Below are positions 52,147 through 61,484 of a stretch of 64,000 nt of DNA, in pieces (position 1 is the first letter of the stretch; each line of letters begins with the position of its first letter). The position numbers and the translations under genes were made by a program. This DNA comes from Nocardia iowensis (GTDB lineage: Bacteria; Actinomycetota; Actinomycetes; Mycobacteriales; Mycobacteriaceae): positions 4,154,001 to 4,218,000 of the forward strand of contig NZ_CP078145.1 in assembly GCF_019222765.1 (NCBI RefSeq), read 5' to 3'. The notes under the pieces are model-generated. The model was not told the DNA's origin. It saw only the letters and a list, made by a program, of their open reading frames with translations, and searched no databases.

Positions 52147-53871
52147 CTAGACGGGGGTGAGGAAGGTGCCTGCGTGGAGGGTGGTGCCGAAGCCGGGGGC
52201 GAAGGTGCCGTATTCGTAGACGAGGTGGCCGCCGACCAGAGTGGCGGCGACGGCGCGGTCGTTGCGGTTGACCATGCGGTTCAGCCCGGCGATACCGGGG
52301 AACGGGGCTTCGGCGTAGGCCGCACTGGAAGCGTCGAAGCCCGCGGGGTCGATGACGGCGATATCGGCACGGGCACCCTCGTGCAGGCGGCCGGCGTCCA
52401 GGCCGTACCAGTCGGCCAATTCGCCGGTCAACCGGTGTACTGCGGCTTCTATCGACATGAACTTGCGCTGATGCACCCGTTCGAGCATGCGCAGGCCGAA
52501 GTTGTAGAAGGCCATATTGCGCAGGTGCGCACCGGAATCGGCGAACCCGACCTGGACGTTCGGGGAGGTTTGGAGTCGATCGAGCACGTCGTCCCGGTCG
52601 TTGGCGATGACGGTGCGCCAGCGTAGCTTCGAGCCGTGCGCGACCGCCAGGTCGAGCAGCGCATCGGCGGGATGGATGCCACGCTCGTCGGCCACCTCGC
52701 CGAACGACTTCCCGACCACCTCGGACGCCGGGCAGGCGACGATCTGCGCGTCGTACAGGTCCCGATGCCACACCCGAGGCCCGTACTTCTTGGCGAGGTC
52801 CTTGCGGAACTGCCTGCGATAGGACTCGTCGGCCAGCAGTTCGCCGCGTTTCATCACATCGCGGATGTTGAGCGCCGCGACGCCGGAGCCGAACTCCTCG
52901 AAGACGACCAGATCGACGCCGTCGGCATAGACCTCGAACGGCACCGGAAGGTGCTGCCACCGGAATTCGGCCCCGCCCAGCGTGTTCGCGATCCAGGCAG
53001 CCGTGGTCGCGGCGCGCGCGGTGGTGCGATCGGCCTTCACGTCCATGCCCGCGATCAGCGTGGTCTTGAGCGGCTTACGGAATCGGCCCGCGCTCTCCGC
53101 GAAGTAGCGCGCTATCTCCAGCCGGGAGGTGAGATTCGGCGTGCTCTGATGGATCCGATTCCGTTGCCGCAGAATCTTGTTCAACGCCGCATACTCACGC
53201 CAGCTGGCGTAGGTCGACGGCAGCTGCCTGGTCGGGAACCGCACACCCTCCAGCTTGGAGAACGAACTGCGGATGGTGGAAAGGCCGAGGAACCCGGCAT
53301 CCAGTGCGTCGGTGAGCATCTGCCGCATCCGCTTCAGCTCGTCGCTGGTCGGTTGCACCTGCGGATCCACCGCGCGACCCAATCCCATCACTGCCACGCG
53401 AATATCCGAGTGCCCGAGCAGCGCCGCCACATTCGCACCGAGCGGACGCGAAGCGAGCGAGTCGGCATAGGCGCGCGGGCCGTCCCAGTTCTTGTGCTCC
53501 TTGACGGCCGAGTGCACCGCATCCCATGGCAGCGCCTCCACCCTGGCGAACATGTCCGCACAATCGTCGGCGTCGGCATACACCGTGGACAGCGAGCAAT
53601 TCCCGATCACCACGGAGGTGACGCCGTGCCGCACCGACTCACCGAGGCCGGGATTGCCGAGCACTTCCGCGTCGTAGTGGGTGTGCACGTCCAGCATGCC
53701 CGGAATGACCCACTTGTCCATCGCGTCGACGGTCCGCGCGCCGTCCGGCAGCGGCTCGGCGCTGATCGCCACCACCTTGCCGTCCTTGATGCCGACATCG
53801 GCCGTACGCGGTGCGGACCCTGCCCCGTCGAACACCGATCCGCCGCGAATCACCACGTCATACGGGTGCAT
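52147..53871 (-). CDS. N-acyl-D-amino-acid deacylase-family amidohydrolase
   Basis: A 574-residue metal hydrolase. GMLDVHTHYDAEVLGNPGLG holds the HxH metal ligands, VVIGNCSLSTVY the conserved Cys, and LGHSDIRVAVMG and VGFADSGAHLRNMA further metal ligands. The family removes acyl groups from D-amino acids; relatives act on other N-acyl or cyclic amides. The ATG at 53871 follows GAAGGGGC. It has no signal. A CCGGTA repeat region lies just upstream. Confidence 0.88.
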   Translation of the reverse strand: MHPYDVVIRGGSVFDGAGSAPRTADVGIKDGKVVAISAEPLPDGARTVDAMDKWVIPGMLDVHTHYDAEVLGNPGLGESVRHGVTSVVIGNCSLSTVYADADDCADMFARVEALPWDAVHSAVKEHKNWDGPRAYADSLASRPLGANVAALLGHSDIRVAVMGLGRAVDPQVQPTSDELKRMRQMLTDALDAGFLGLSTIRSSFSKLEGVRFPTRQLPSTYASWREYAALNKILRQRNRIHQSTPNLTSRLEIARYFAESAGRFRKPLKTTLIAGMDVKADRTTARAATTAAWIANTLGGAEFRWQHLPVPFEVYADGVDLVVFEEFGSGVAALNIRDVMKRGELLADESYRRQFRKDLAKKYGPRVWHRDLYDAQIVACPASEVVGKSFGEVADERGIHPADALLDLAVAHGSKLRWRTVIANDRDDVLDRLQTSPNVQVGFADSGAHLRNMAFYNFGLRMLERVHQRKFMSIEAAVHRLTGELADWYGLDAGRLHEGARADIAVIDPAGFDASSAAYAEAPFPGIAGLNRMVNRNDRAVAATLVGGHLVYEYGTFAPGFGTTLHAGTFLTPV

Positions 53872-53892
53872 CTGCGCCCCTTCCGACAACCG

Positions 53893-53914
53893 CCGGTATC
53901 CAGTACTACCGGTA
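53893..53914. promoter_or_regulatory. CCGGTA repeat upstream of the deacylase
   Basis: CCGGTA (53893-53898), then TACCGGTA (53907-53914). The half-sites can be read as an inverted repeat with an eight-base spacer or as direct repeats 16 bases apart. They lie 22-43 bases before the ATG and may be an operator. Confidence 0.4.
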
Positions 53915-53958
53915 ATGAGTACATAGTCGCATGGTCGCCGCCGGGCGGCCAGGCTCGG

Positions 53959-55431
53959 TCAGTCGTCCCCTCGTCGCCGTCGGCGCTTGCGCAGCGTCCG
54001 GGTCGGCATCCCGACACTCGGGCGGGCGTAGAGGTCACCTTTCGCCCGTTGGTATTCCGCGCGGATGCGGCGCCCGGCCGCGGGGGCGTCCGGCGCGGGC
54101 ACCTCCGCGGCGGTGTGGGCGGGCCAGCTCGGTGGTTCCGCCGCACCGCTGAGCGCCCAGGCAGCCTGGCGAGCCGCGCCGAGTGCGACGTATTCGTTCG
54201 GTTGCGGGACGGTGACCGGGACACCGAAGATCTGGGCGGCGATCTCGGCGACCAGTGCCGAACGTGCGGCGCCGCCGATCAACAGGATGCGGCGCACGCC
54301 GGTGCCGCGCGCGCGAAGATGGTCGAGCGCCTCGGCCATATTGCAGAGCATGCCCTCGAAGGCGGCGCGGGCAACGTGGCTGGGCCGCATGGTCTCTGGA
54401 CGCAGACCGTGCAGACGGCCGGTGGCATGCGGCAGGTTCGGCGTGCGCTCGCCGGACATGTAGGGAAGTAGGACGAGTCCTTCGGCGCCCGGCGGCGCCT
54501 GTGCGGCAAGCGATTCGAGCGTGGTGAGGTCGACGCCGAGCAGATCGGCGGTGTATTCGAGGACGCGCGCCGCACTGAGGGTGCACACGAGCGGCAGGAA
54601 TGCCCCTGTCGCGTCGGCGAATCCGGCCACCGCGCCGGTGGCATCGGCGCTGGGCGCGAGCGTGCGAGCGAAGACGGTGCCGCTGGTGCCGAGCGAGACC
54701 ACCACGTCGCCGTCCTCGATGCCGAGACCCAGTGCGGCTCCGGCGTTGTCGCCGGTGCCCGCGGCGACGAGCACACCGGAGGGAGTGCGCCCTGCGGCCT
54801 CGGACGGTGCGAGCACCCGGGGCAGTTCGGGTGTGCGGCCGCGGAAGCCAAGGGCGAGTAGGTCTTTGCGGTATTCACAGTCGGCGGGTGACCAGTAACC
54901 GGTGCCCGAAGCGTCACCGCGGTCTGTGGTCAGTTCGGGCGCAGCGCCCGAGCCGCCGCGCAGCCGCCAGGTCAGATAGTCGTGCGGGAGCATAATCTGG
55001 GCGACGCGGTCGGCGAGCTCCGGCTCGTGGTCGGCCAGCCAGCGCAGCTTGGCCACGGTGAACGCGGCGACCGGGACACTGCCGACGGCGTCCGCCCACG
55101 CCTGCGGACCGCCGAGCTCGACAATCAGCTCGTCGGCCGCCGCCGCGGAGCGGACGTCGTTCCACAGCAGCGCATCGCGGACCGGCTGACCCTCGGCATC
55201 GAGTGCGACCAAGCCGTGCTGCTGACCGGCCACCGCGATCGCGTCGACGTGGTCGAGCAACCCGGCGCCTGCCGCGCACAACGCATCCCACCAGGCGTGC
55301 GGTGCCACCTCGGTGCCGTCCGGGTGCGGTGCCTGCGCCTGATGCAGGATCTTGCCGGTCGCCGCGTCGCAGACGACCACTTTGCAGGACTGGGTGGAGC
55401 TGTCCACCCCGGCCACCGTCGCCGCACACAT
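53959..55431 (-). CDS. xylB: xylulokinase-type FGGY kinase
   Basis: A 490-residue sugar kinase. [19 protein letters not shown] is the phosphate loop, [12 protein letters not shown] the sugar site, [15 protein letters not shown] the second nucleotide region and [20 protein letters not shown] the adenosine site. It resembles XylB, which phosphorylates D-xylulose for the pentose phosphate route. No xylose isomerase gene is adjacent, so a different ketose is possible. The ATG at 55431 follows GGTGGAG. The basic C-terminal tail ([10 protein letters not shown]) is unusual. Confidence 0.88.
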   Translation of the reverse strand: MCAATVAGVDSSTQSCKVVVCDAATGKILHQAQAPHPDGTEVAPHAWWDALCAAGAGLLDHVDAIAVAGQQHGLVALDAEGQPVRDALLWNDVRSAAAADELIVELGGPQAWADAVGSVPVAAFTVAKLRWLADHEPELADRVAQIMLPHDYLTWRLRGGSGAAPELTTDRGDASGTGYWSPADCEYRKDLLALGFRGRTPELPRVLAPSEAAGRTPSGVLVAAGTGDNAGAALGLGIEDGDVVVSLGTSGTVFARTLAPSADATGAVAGFADATGAFLPLVCTLSAARVLEYTADLLGVDLTTLESLAAQAPPGAEGLVLLPYMSGERTPNLPHATGRLHGLRPETMRPSHVARAAFEGMLCNMAEALDHLRARGTGVRRILLIGGAARSALVAEIAAQIFGVPVTVPQPNEYVALGAARQAAWALSGAAEPPSWPAHTAAEVPAPDAPAAGRRIRAEYQRAKGDLYARPSVGMPTRTLRKRRRRRGDD

Positions 55432-55508
55432 AGCTCCACCTTGCACCCGACGCGCCTCGGCAGGCCGCATTTCGGGTATCTGATGGCCGGATCGGGCACA
55501 CTGGCCCG

Positions 55509-56012
55509 GTGACCGACGACCTGGACCGAGCTGCCGAGGTGCACGTCCGGACCGGTGCGGGGACACCGGTGCCGGAGCTGACCGACGCCTTGCTCACCGA
55601 GTTGCTCGACGACCCGCCCGACCCGCAATGCCCGGCCATCCTGATCAACCGCGGCGACCACGCGTACATCCGGGCGCGGCTGCTCCCCGACGGGGTCTAC
55701 GAACTCGAACATCGCGCCGACGGTGCCGACGAGCAATTCCAGATGTACACCCCCGACGCCCGCTTGGTGCGCGACGTCATGTGGGCGTGGGTGGACGAGA
55801 ACCCATGGTGGCGCGATGGCGTCGCCTGGTATCGGGTCGATCCGGCGGTCGCCGAGGTGCAGTCCGCGCTCCGCGAATTCGAGGATCTGCTGGGTGACAT
55901 GTCCGTGTTGGACGGCATCCAGGAAACCATGGACGACGCGATGGCCCGCGCCGACGAGCTGCTGGCGACGGATATCGCCGAGTCGGCGCCGGAGACCGAC
56001 GAATCACCATAA
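55509..56012 (+). CDS. acidic protein of unknown function
   Basis: A 167-residue acidic protein (GTG start at 55509). One conserved-looking block, [20 protein letters not shown], followed by [20 protein letters not shown], is rich in aromatic residues. The C-terminal third is a charged helix. No signal, no membrane helix and no recognised domain. Third-position bias supports coding. It is divergent from xylB across 77 bases and convergent with the thioredoxin gene. Confidence 0.7.
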   Translation: MTDDLDRAAEVHVRTGAGTPVPELTDALLTELLDDPPDPQCPAILINRGDHAYIRARLLPDGVYELEHRADGADEQFQMYTPDARLVRDVMWAWVDENPWWRDGVAWYRVDPAVAEVQSALREFEDLLGDMSVLDGIQETMDDAMARADELLATDIAESAPETDESP

Positions 56013-56047
56013 TCGCACGCGCGCACCGTCTCGCCGCCCCTCGTCAG

Positions 56048-56509
56048 TCAAATACCGGGCCAGCCGTATTGGTCGGAGGTGGCAGCGTGTCCCGCTTGCC
56101 GCGGCGCCGGCTCGGGTGCGCTCGGTGCGTACGCGGGGGTCTGTTGTGCCTCGGCCTGGTTGCTCAATTCCCGCCGGAACTGTTCCATGTCCAGCCATTT
56201 GATCTGCTGGATCAGTTCTTCGAGGGTTTCGGCGGCCGGGACGCCCGCCTCCGAATACACGAGCAAGCCCTCCCGGAACGCCATCAAGGTGGGTAGCCCG
56301 GTGATCTGGGCGGCGGCACTGAGCTCCTGCTCGGCCTCGGTATCGACCTTCGCGTGCACGATATCGGGATGCCGTTCCGACGACGATTCGAAGATCGGCG
56401 CGAAATGTCGGCACGGACCACACCACGCGGCCCACCAGTCGATCAAGACGATGGGATTGCTGGTGATCACGGTGTCGAAGTTCCGCTGGGTCAGAGTCAG
56501 GGTCGGCAT
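56048..56509 (-). CDS. thioredoxin with a Pro/Ala-rich tail
   Basis: A 153-residue thioredoxin. The redox motif is WWAAWCGPCRHFAP near residue 30 and the cis-Pro lies in ITGLPTLMAFREG. Residues 1-110 are the fold; the rest is a Pro/Ala/Gln tail that may be a linker or simply disordered. It should reduce disulfides in the cytosol. The ATG at 56509 has a weak GGA-rich site. Confidence 0.9.
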   Translation of the reverse strand: MPTLTLTQRNFDTVITSNPIVLIDWWAAWCGPCRHFAPIFESSSERHPDIVHAKVDTEAEQELSAAAQITGLPTLMAFREGLLVYSEAGVPAAETLEELIQQIKWLDMEQFRRELSNQAEAQQTPAYAPSAPEPAPRQAGHAATSDQYGWPGI

Positions 56510-56567
56510 GGGGTCCTCGCATTGAAATCGACAGAGCAACCCTGAATCCTCGCATGGGCCTGGAGGA

Positions 56568-58064
56568 TCAGGAAGGCACCCCCCGGCGGTGCTGTTCGCT
56601 CGCCAGGAAATGCGCGATAGCGGTGTTGCATTCGTACAGTTCGCGGTAGCGCCGGTAGTACGAATCGTATTCTGCGGTGCGCTCAGGATAGGGCTCGACG
56701 GTGCCGATGATCGGATTCCAGCTCGCGGTGTCGACACCGGCGGCCGCCGCCGCGAGCAAGGCGTCGCCGAGGCACGCGCCGATCGTTTCGGCCGGAAGTT
56801 GTTGCGGCAGACCGGTCACGTCGGAGACGATCTGCGTCCAAAGCCCGCCCTTGGTGCCGCCGCCGACCGCGACCAGGCGCCCGGCGCGGCCACCGGCCTC
56901 GGTCATCGCCGCGAGATTGTGCCGCACCCCGTACGCGATGCCCTCGAGTGCCGCCCGGTACAACTCGGCGCGTCCGTGCCCGAGAGTCAGGCCCGCGATG
57001 ATGCCCCTGGCATCCGGGTCGAACAGGGGAGTGCGCTCCCCGGCGAAATAGGGCAGCAGCAATAGTCCACGGCTGCCGACCGGTACCTCGGCAGCCGCCG
57101 TGACGAGGTCGGCGAATTCGCCGCCGACCAGGTTGCGCAGCCAGTCGGTCACCGCGCCCGAGGTGGCCATGCCCGCGGCGAGAGTGTATGTGCCCGGCCA
57201 GGTTCCGCAGGTGCCCCACAGGCCGGGATGCGGGCGCGGATCGATCAGCACCTGCACCAGGAACATGGTGGTGCCGTACATGATCATCGCGTCGCCCGGT
57301 GCGCGGACGCCGACGCTGGCGGCCTCGGCCCAGGCATCGATGGTGCCGGTGGTGACCGGAAGTCCCACGGGGAGACCGGTGCTCGCCGCCGCCGCTTCGG
57401 AGACCCGGCCGACCACCTCGGTCGGCCAGGCGAGCTCCGGCAGTGGCAAGCCTGGGGCTACCTGTTCGGCCCAGTCGGTGGCCCATTCGCGCCGACGCAG
57501 GTCGTACATCGGGACGCACTGGCTGGCCGATTGATGATCGAGCAGGTAGCGGCCGGTGAGCCGGTGCACCAGAAAGGAACTCGCCATCAACAGCATGGCG
57601 GTGTTCGCGGCGACCGACGGCTCGTGGCGGGCCAGCCAGCGCAGTTTCGGGCCGACGGCTTGACTGGTGAGTGGTGAACCGGCGCGCTCCAGCACGGCAC
57701 TCGCACCGAATTCGGTGTCGAGTTCGGCGATTTCGGCGGTGGCCCTGGTGTCGACGCCGTAGAGGATGGCGGGGCGCAGTGGGCGACCAGTGGCGTCGGC
57801 CGGGAGCAGGCACGGGCCGATACCGGAGACCGCGAGCCCGTCGAGAGTGGCACCCTCCGCCGCGGCCACGAGGTCGCGAATGATCGCGACGAAGTCGGCC
57901 CACCACACCTCTTCCGCGTCGTGTTCCACCCAACCCGGCCGAGGAGTCGAAACACTGTGCGCCCGTAATGATCTAGCGAGGACGGTGCCGTCCGCCGCGG
58001 TCAGCACACCCTTGGAGCTGGCGGTGCCGATGTCGACGCCGAGAAACCTGCCGGTACGGGTCAA
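56568..58064 (-). CDS. gluconokinase-type FGGY kinase
   Basis: A 498-residue sugar kinase beginning at a TTG (58064), 7 bases after GGAGG. FLGVDIGTASSKGVLTAADG is the phosphate loop; GIGPCLLPAD and YGVDTRATAEIAELD the sugar-facing part; LVAVGGGTKGGLWTQIVSDV the adenosine part. Motifs resemble gluconate and xylulose kinases; which sugar is unknown. The longer frame to 58370 crosses the promoter and overlaps the GgpPS gene. It is a second FGGY kinase in 5 kb, not closely like xylB. Confidence 0.85.
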   Translation of the reverse strand: MTRTGRFLGVDIGTASSKGVLTAADGTVLARSLRAHSVSTPRPGWVEHDAEEVWWADFVAIIRDLVAAAEGATLDGLAVSGIGPCLLPADATGRPLRPAILYGVDTRATAEIAELDTEFGASAVLERAGSPLTSQAVGPKLRWLARHEPSVAANTAMLLMASSFLVHRLTGRYLLDHQSASQCVPMYDLRRREWATDWAEQVAPGLPLPELAWPTEVVGRVSEAAAASTGLPVGLPVTTGTIDAWAEAASVGVRAPGDAMIMYGTTMFLVQVLIDPRPHPGLWGTCGTWPGTYTLAAGMATSGAVTDWLRNLVGGEFADLVTAAAEVPVGSRGLLLLPYFAGERTPLFDPDARGIIAGLTLGHGRAELYRAALEGIAYGVRHNLAAMTEAGGRAGRLVAVGGGTKGGLWTQIVSDVTGLPQQLPAETIGACLGDALLAAAAAGVDTASWNPIIGTVEPYPERTAEYDSYYRRYRELYECNTAIAHFLASEQHRRGVPS

Positions 58065-58314
58065 GCCGGTACCTCCCCGCACGTGGGTGGTCGGATTGGC
58101 GGTTGGTTTCAAGGAATACCAGGCAGGCCAGCGCCCGTTGGCGAGATCCGGGAAATCCGCGCGACCGAGCCGGGTCGGTGGCGCGCGGCTTGCTAGTGTC
58201 GCCGGATAGGAACGGACCCGGCGGACGGGTCGATGCCTGGCCCGGGTGCCGCGCGCACGTCCGGTCTGAAAATTCCGCCCGATTTCATCATGCGTCCCTG
58301 CTATCGTTGCGTAG

Positions 58315-60480
58315 ATGGCAACCGGCGAGGGTTCCAAAGCTGTTGAGCCGGAAGCCAGTTCGCCCGGCAATCAGTGGTGCGGCAGCACCGCGGGTGCGCC
58401 CCGGCCCGGCAAGATCCTGGTCACCGACCTGGACGGCACGTTGCTCGGCGGCAGCACCGCCGATCGGCTGCGGCTGCGCAACGCGCTGGCGCATCATCCC
58501 GAGGTGACGGTGGTCTTCGCGACAGGTCGTGGCATCGAATCGATCCGCGCGGTCCTGCGCGACCCCCTTGTGCCGCAGCCGCGTTGGATCATCGCCGACG
58601 TCGGGGCCACCATCATCGACGGTACCGACCTGACCCACGTCGCCGCGCTGGAAACGCGGCTGCGCGCGGGTTGGCCCGGCACCGAGCGAGTCCGCGCTGC
58701 CCTACAGCGCTTTTCGGCGCTGAGCTATCAGGACGGCGTACCCCAGGACGGGCGCTGCTCATTCCACCTGCCGCCCATGGCACTGACCCGAGAACTGACC
58801 GACGCGGTCCTGTCACTCGGCTGCTCATGGCAGTATTCGGCGAACACGTACTTCGACGTGCTGCCCGCGCGGGCGAACAAAGGAAACGCACTCGTCACGC
58901 TCGCCGAAGAGCTGCACTGGCAGCTGGATTCGATACTGGTCGCCGGCGATTCCGGCAACGACCGCTCGATGTTCGGGCACGGCACGCACGGCGTGATCGT
59001 CGGCAACGCCGAACCCGCCTTATCGGCAGCGGTACCCGAATCCGAAGCCGCGCATCGCCCAGACCTGCCGGGCGCGGCGGGTATCGTCGCGGCCCTTCAG
59101 GATCTCGGCTGGGTCGAACCCGACTACCCACTGGTGGTCGGATACCACCGCGCACCGGTCACCTGGACCCCAGACGGCTGGCGGACACCATCGAGTCCCA
59201 ACGGCATCCTGCCCACCCTGAACAGCCTGTTCACTGCGGACCTGCGAGCGGTGTGGGCGGCGGCCGTCGTCGTCGAGCCCGACGAGCCGGTCCGCCTCGA
59301 CGATCACGACACCGGCCTACCGCTCGCCTTCCTGCCGCTGACCGCCGCCGAATGGAGCGGATACTTCCACCGGGCGTGCAAGGAAGCACTGTGGCCGGTC
59401 CTGATGTCCCAACCGCACCGGCTGCGCTTCGACTCCGCCGCCTGGGACGAATATCGGGCGGTGAATACCCGTTTCGCCGAGCACATCAGTGTCCGGGCGG
59501 CGCCGGGCGCGACCGTCTGGCTGCACGACTACAACCTGTGGCTCGTTCCTGGCCGCCTCCGGGCGACGCGCCCCGACCTACGACTCGGTCTGTTCCACCA
59601 CACTCCGTTCCCCGAGCCGGAGGTGTTCGCCGTGCTGCCGCCCGCCGCCGAGATCCGCGCGTCACTCGGTTGCCTGGACTGGGTGGGCTTCCACACCCAC
59701 GTCTTCGCTGAACGCTTCATCGGATCAATCGCCGTGCAGGACCCGGTACCGCAGGTGGGGGTGCATCCGCTCGGCATCGACCGCGGCGCGATCGAGGCAC
59801 TGGCCCGTTCCCGCGCGGGTGATCTGCGCGAAACGACTAAGCCCATTGTGCTTTCGGTCGAACGCTTGGACTACATCAAAGCCCCCGTGCAGAAGGTCGA
59901 CGCCATCGCCGAGCTACTCACCCGCCATCCAGAACTGCGCGGTGCGCTCCGATTCCGCCTCGTCTGTCCACCGCCCGAGCCCGGCCTCACCGCCTACGAT
60001 GCGACCAGGCAGGCACTGGAGCGCCGCATCGGCGAGGTCAACCACACCTGGTCGGTCGGCCGGTGGCAGCCCATCGAATACTTCCCGCAATTCCTGAGCT
60101 TCCCCGCGGTAATCGACCACTACCTGGCCGCGGACGTGTTCTGGGTGACCTCCCTGCAAGACGGCATGAACCTGACCGCAAAGGAATTCATCGCCGCGCA
60201 GGTGGCGGCGGGCCGGTCGGGGGTGCTGGTGCTCTCGCGGCACACCGGGGCCGCCGAGCAACTTGGCGGCGGAGCCTTGTTGACGGAACCGAATTCACCG
60301 GCCGACCTCGTCGACACGCTGTATCGAGCGCTGCGGCTGCCGGTCGCGGAACGTCGAGCGCGGCTGGCTGGGCTGAGTGATCTACTGGGGCAGCACAGTC
60401 CGGCGGCGTGGGCCGCCGAGATCATCGCCGCCATCCAGAACGCCCGGCCATCCCGGGTGCCGACCGACTGGGCCGCGTGA
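58315..60480 (+). CDS. glucosylglycerol-phosphate synthase fused to HAD phosphatase
   Basis: A 721-residue bifunctional enzyme. Residues 32-260 are a HAD phosphatase (ILVTDLDGTLLGG, VVFATGRG, VAGDSGNDRSMFG). Residues 270-721 are a GT20 synthase: VWLHDYNLWLVPGRLR, LGLFHHTPFPEPEVF, VLSVERLDYIKAP and WVTSLQDGMNLTAKEFIAAQ match trehalose-6-phosphate/glucosylglycerol-phosphate synthases. The HAD-first order is that of GgpPS, which makes the osmolyte glucosylglycerol from a nucleotide-glucose and glycerol-3-phosphate. Trehalose-6-phosphate synthesis is the alternative. The ATG at 58315 may be leaderless (TATCGT upstream). Confidence 0.85.
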   Translation: MATGEGSKAVEPEASSPGNQWCGSTAGAPRPGKILVTDLDGTLLGGSTADRLRLRNALAHHPEVTVVFATGRGIESIRAVLRDPLVPQPRWIIADVGATIIDGTDLTHVAALETRLRAGWPGTERVRAALQRFSALSYQDGVPQDGRCSFHLPPMALTRELTDAVLSLGCSWQYSANTYFDVLPARANKGNALVTLAEELHWQLDSILVAGDSGNDRSMFGHGTHGVIVGNAEPALSAAVPESEAAHRPDLPGAAGIVAALQDLGWVEPDYPLVVGYHRAPVTWTPDGWRTPSSPNGILPTLNSLFTADLRAVWAAAVVVEPDEPVRLDDHDTGLPLAFLPLTAAEWSGYFHRACKEALWPVLMSQPHRLRFDSAAWDEYRAVNTRFAEHISVRAAPGATVWLHDYNLWLVPGRLRATRPDLRLGLFHHTPFPEPEVFAVLPPAAEIRASLGCLDWVGFHTHVFAERFIGSIAVQDPVPQVGVHPLGIDRGAIEALARSRAGDLRETTKPIVLSVERLDYIKAPVQKVDAIAELLTRHPELRGALRFRLVCPPPEPGLTAYDATRQALERRIGEVNHTWSVGRWQPIEYFPQFLSFPAVIDHYLAADVFWVTSLQDGMNLTAKEFIAAQVAAGRSGVLVLSRHTGAAEQLGGGALLTEPNSPADLVDTLYRALRLPVAERRARLAGLSDLLGQHSPAAWAAEIIAAIQNARPSRVPTDWAA

Positions 60481-60510
60481 GTTCCGCCGTGCACCACTGG
60501 CTCGAATCAA

Positions 60511-61410
60511 CTACCGCGGCACGGTGTTCGCGGCATGCGGATCACGTGGACGCGGGAAGCGTAGCGACGCGATGTGCACACCGCCTTGACCCCAACCGGC
60601 GCTGGTGATCCACCAACGGACGTCGTCGGGCACCAACTCGGCTGCGTGCGCGGCGATATGGCCCACCTTGTCACCGATGCGGAAGCGAAAGGGGTTGTCG
60701 CTGCGGAACACATCGGTGCCGACGTAGCGCGGGCGCGGGCCGATGAACAGATACCACCAGCCGTCCTGCTGGACGACGAAGGGAGACTCGGTATTTCCCC
60801 CTCCGGTGCCCTTGGTGGGGTCCGTGTAAGCGATGTGCCGATGGCCCCAGTGCACCAGGTCGGTGCTGGTGCGGTAGGCGACCACGTGGTGTCCGCCCGT
60901 TGGTGCGCTGGTTGCGCAGTAATACATCACCCACTGATCGCCGACCCGTGTCACCATCGGATCCCGTGCGTCGTACCCGTCACGGAACAGCGGACCGGAT
61001 CGCCTACGCACCCAATGGAACAGGTTGGTCGAGGTGACCAGGTTGATTGCCGCGGCAGTCCGATCCACGCCGCCACCAGCATAGAACATGTAGTAACGCC
61101 GATGCGCCGAGATCACGAACGGCGCCCACAGATGCGTCTCGCCGTAGTCCCGGTCGACATGCAGCGCAGGCGGCCGTTTCGTCCACGGTCCGAGCAGATC
61201 CCCTGCGGTCGCGTGCGCGAACTCGCGCTCGTCGTCCGGATCCGCGGGCTCCGCGTGCGTGATGCCGAACAGATGCCAGCGCCCGCCCACATCCCGAACG
61301 ATGGTGTGATCGTTGATGTACCAGTCCTCGGCCTCGCCGAGACCGGGATCGTAAATCCGCTTGAAGGCGCCCGCACTCACCACTTCGCGCATCGCCATGC
61401 GCACCATCAT
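60511..61410 (-). CDS. five-bladed beta-propeller glycoside hydrolase (GH32/43/68-like)
   Basis: About 299 residues. DWYINDHTIVRD, GYDARDPMVTRV and GGNTESPFVVQQ place an Asp, an RDP Asp and a Glu exactly as the nucleophile or base, stabiliser and acid of GH32, GH43 and GH68. The fold repeats (LVTSTNLFHWV, YRTSTDLVHWG) are blades. No signal peptide, so it acts inside. The start is one of several ATGs (61410, 61407, 61398, 61392). It converges with the GgpPS gene, which suggests a role in the same glycoside. Confidence 0.8.
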   Translation of the reverse strand: MMVRMAMREVVSAGAFKRIYDPGLGEAEDWYINDHTIVRDVGGRWHLFGITHAEPADPDDEREFAHATAGDLLGPWTKRPPALHVDRDYGETHLWAPFVISAHRRYYMFYAGGGVDRTAAAINLVTSTNLFHWVRRRSGPLFRDGYDARDPMVTRVGDQWVMYYCATSAPTGGHHVVAYRTSTDLVHWGHRHIAYTDPTKGTGGGNTESPFVVQQDGWWYLFIGPRPRYVGTDVFRSDNPFRFRIGDKVGHIAAHAAELVPDDVRWWITSAGWGQGGVHIASLRFPRPRDPHAANTVPR

Positions 61411-61484
61411 CCCGCCGTCATCCGTGCCACGCCGCCGATCTCCCGCACCGATGCGGTTCGAGTATCGGACCACGGCGGGGTTTA

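Noticed and set aside
52636-54471. A 611-residue plus-strand frame
   Set aside because: Antisense to the deacylase and xylB genes, with no motif and no ribosome site.
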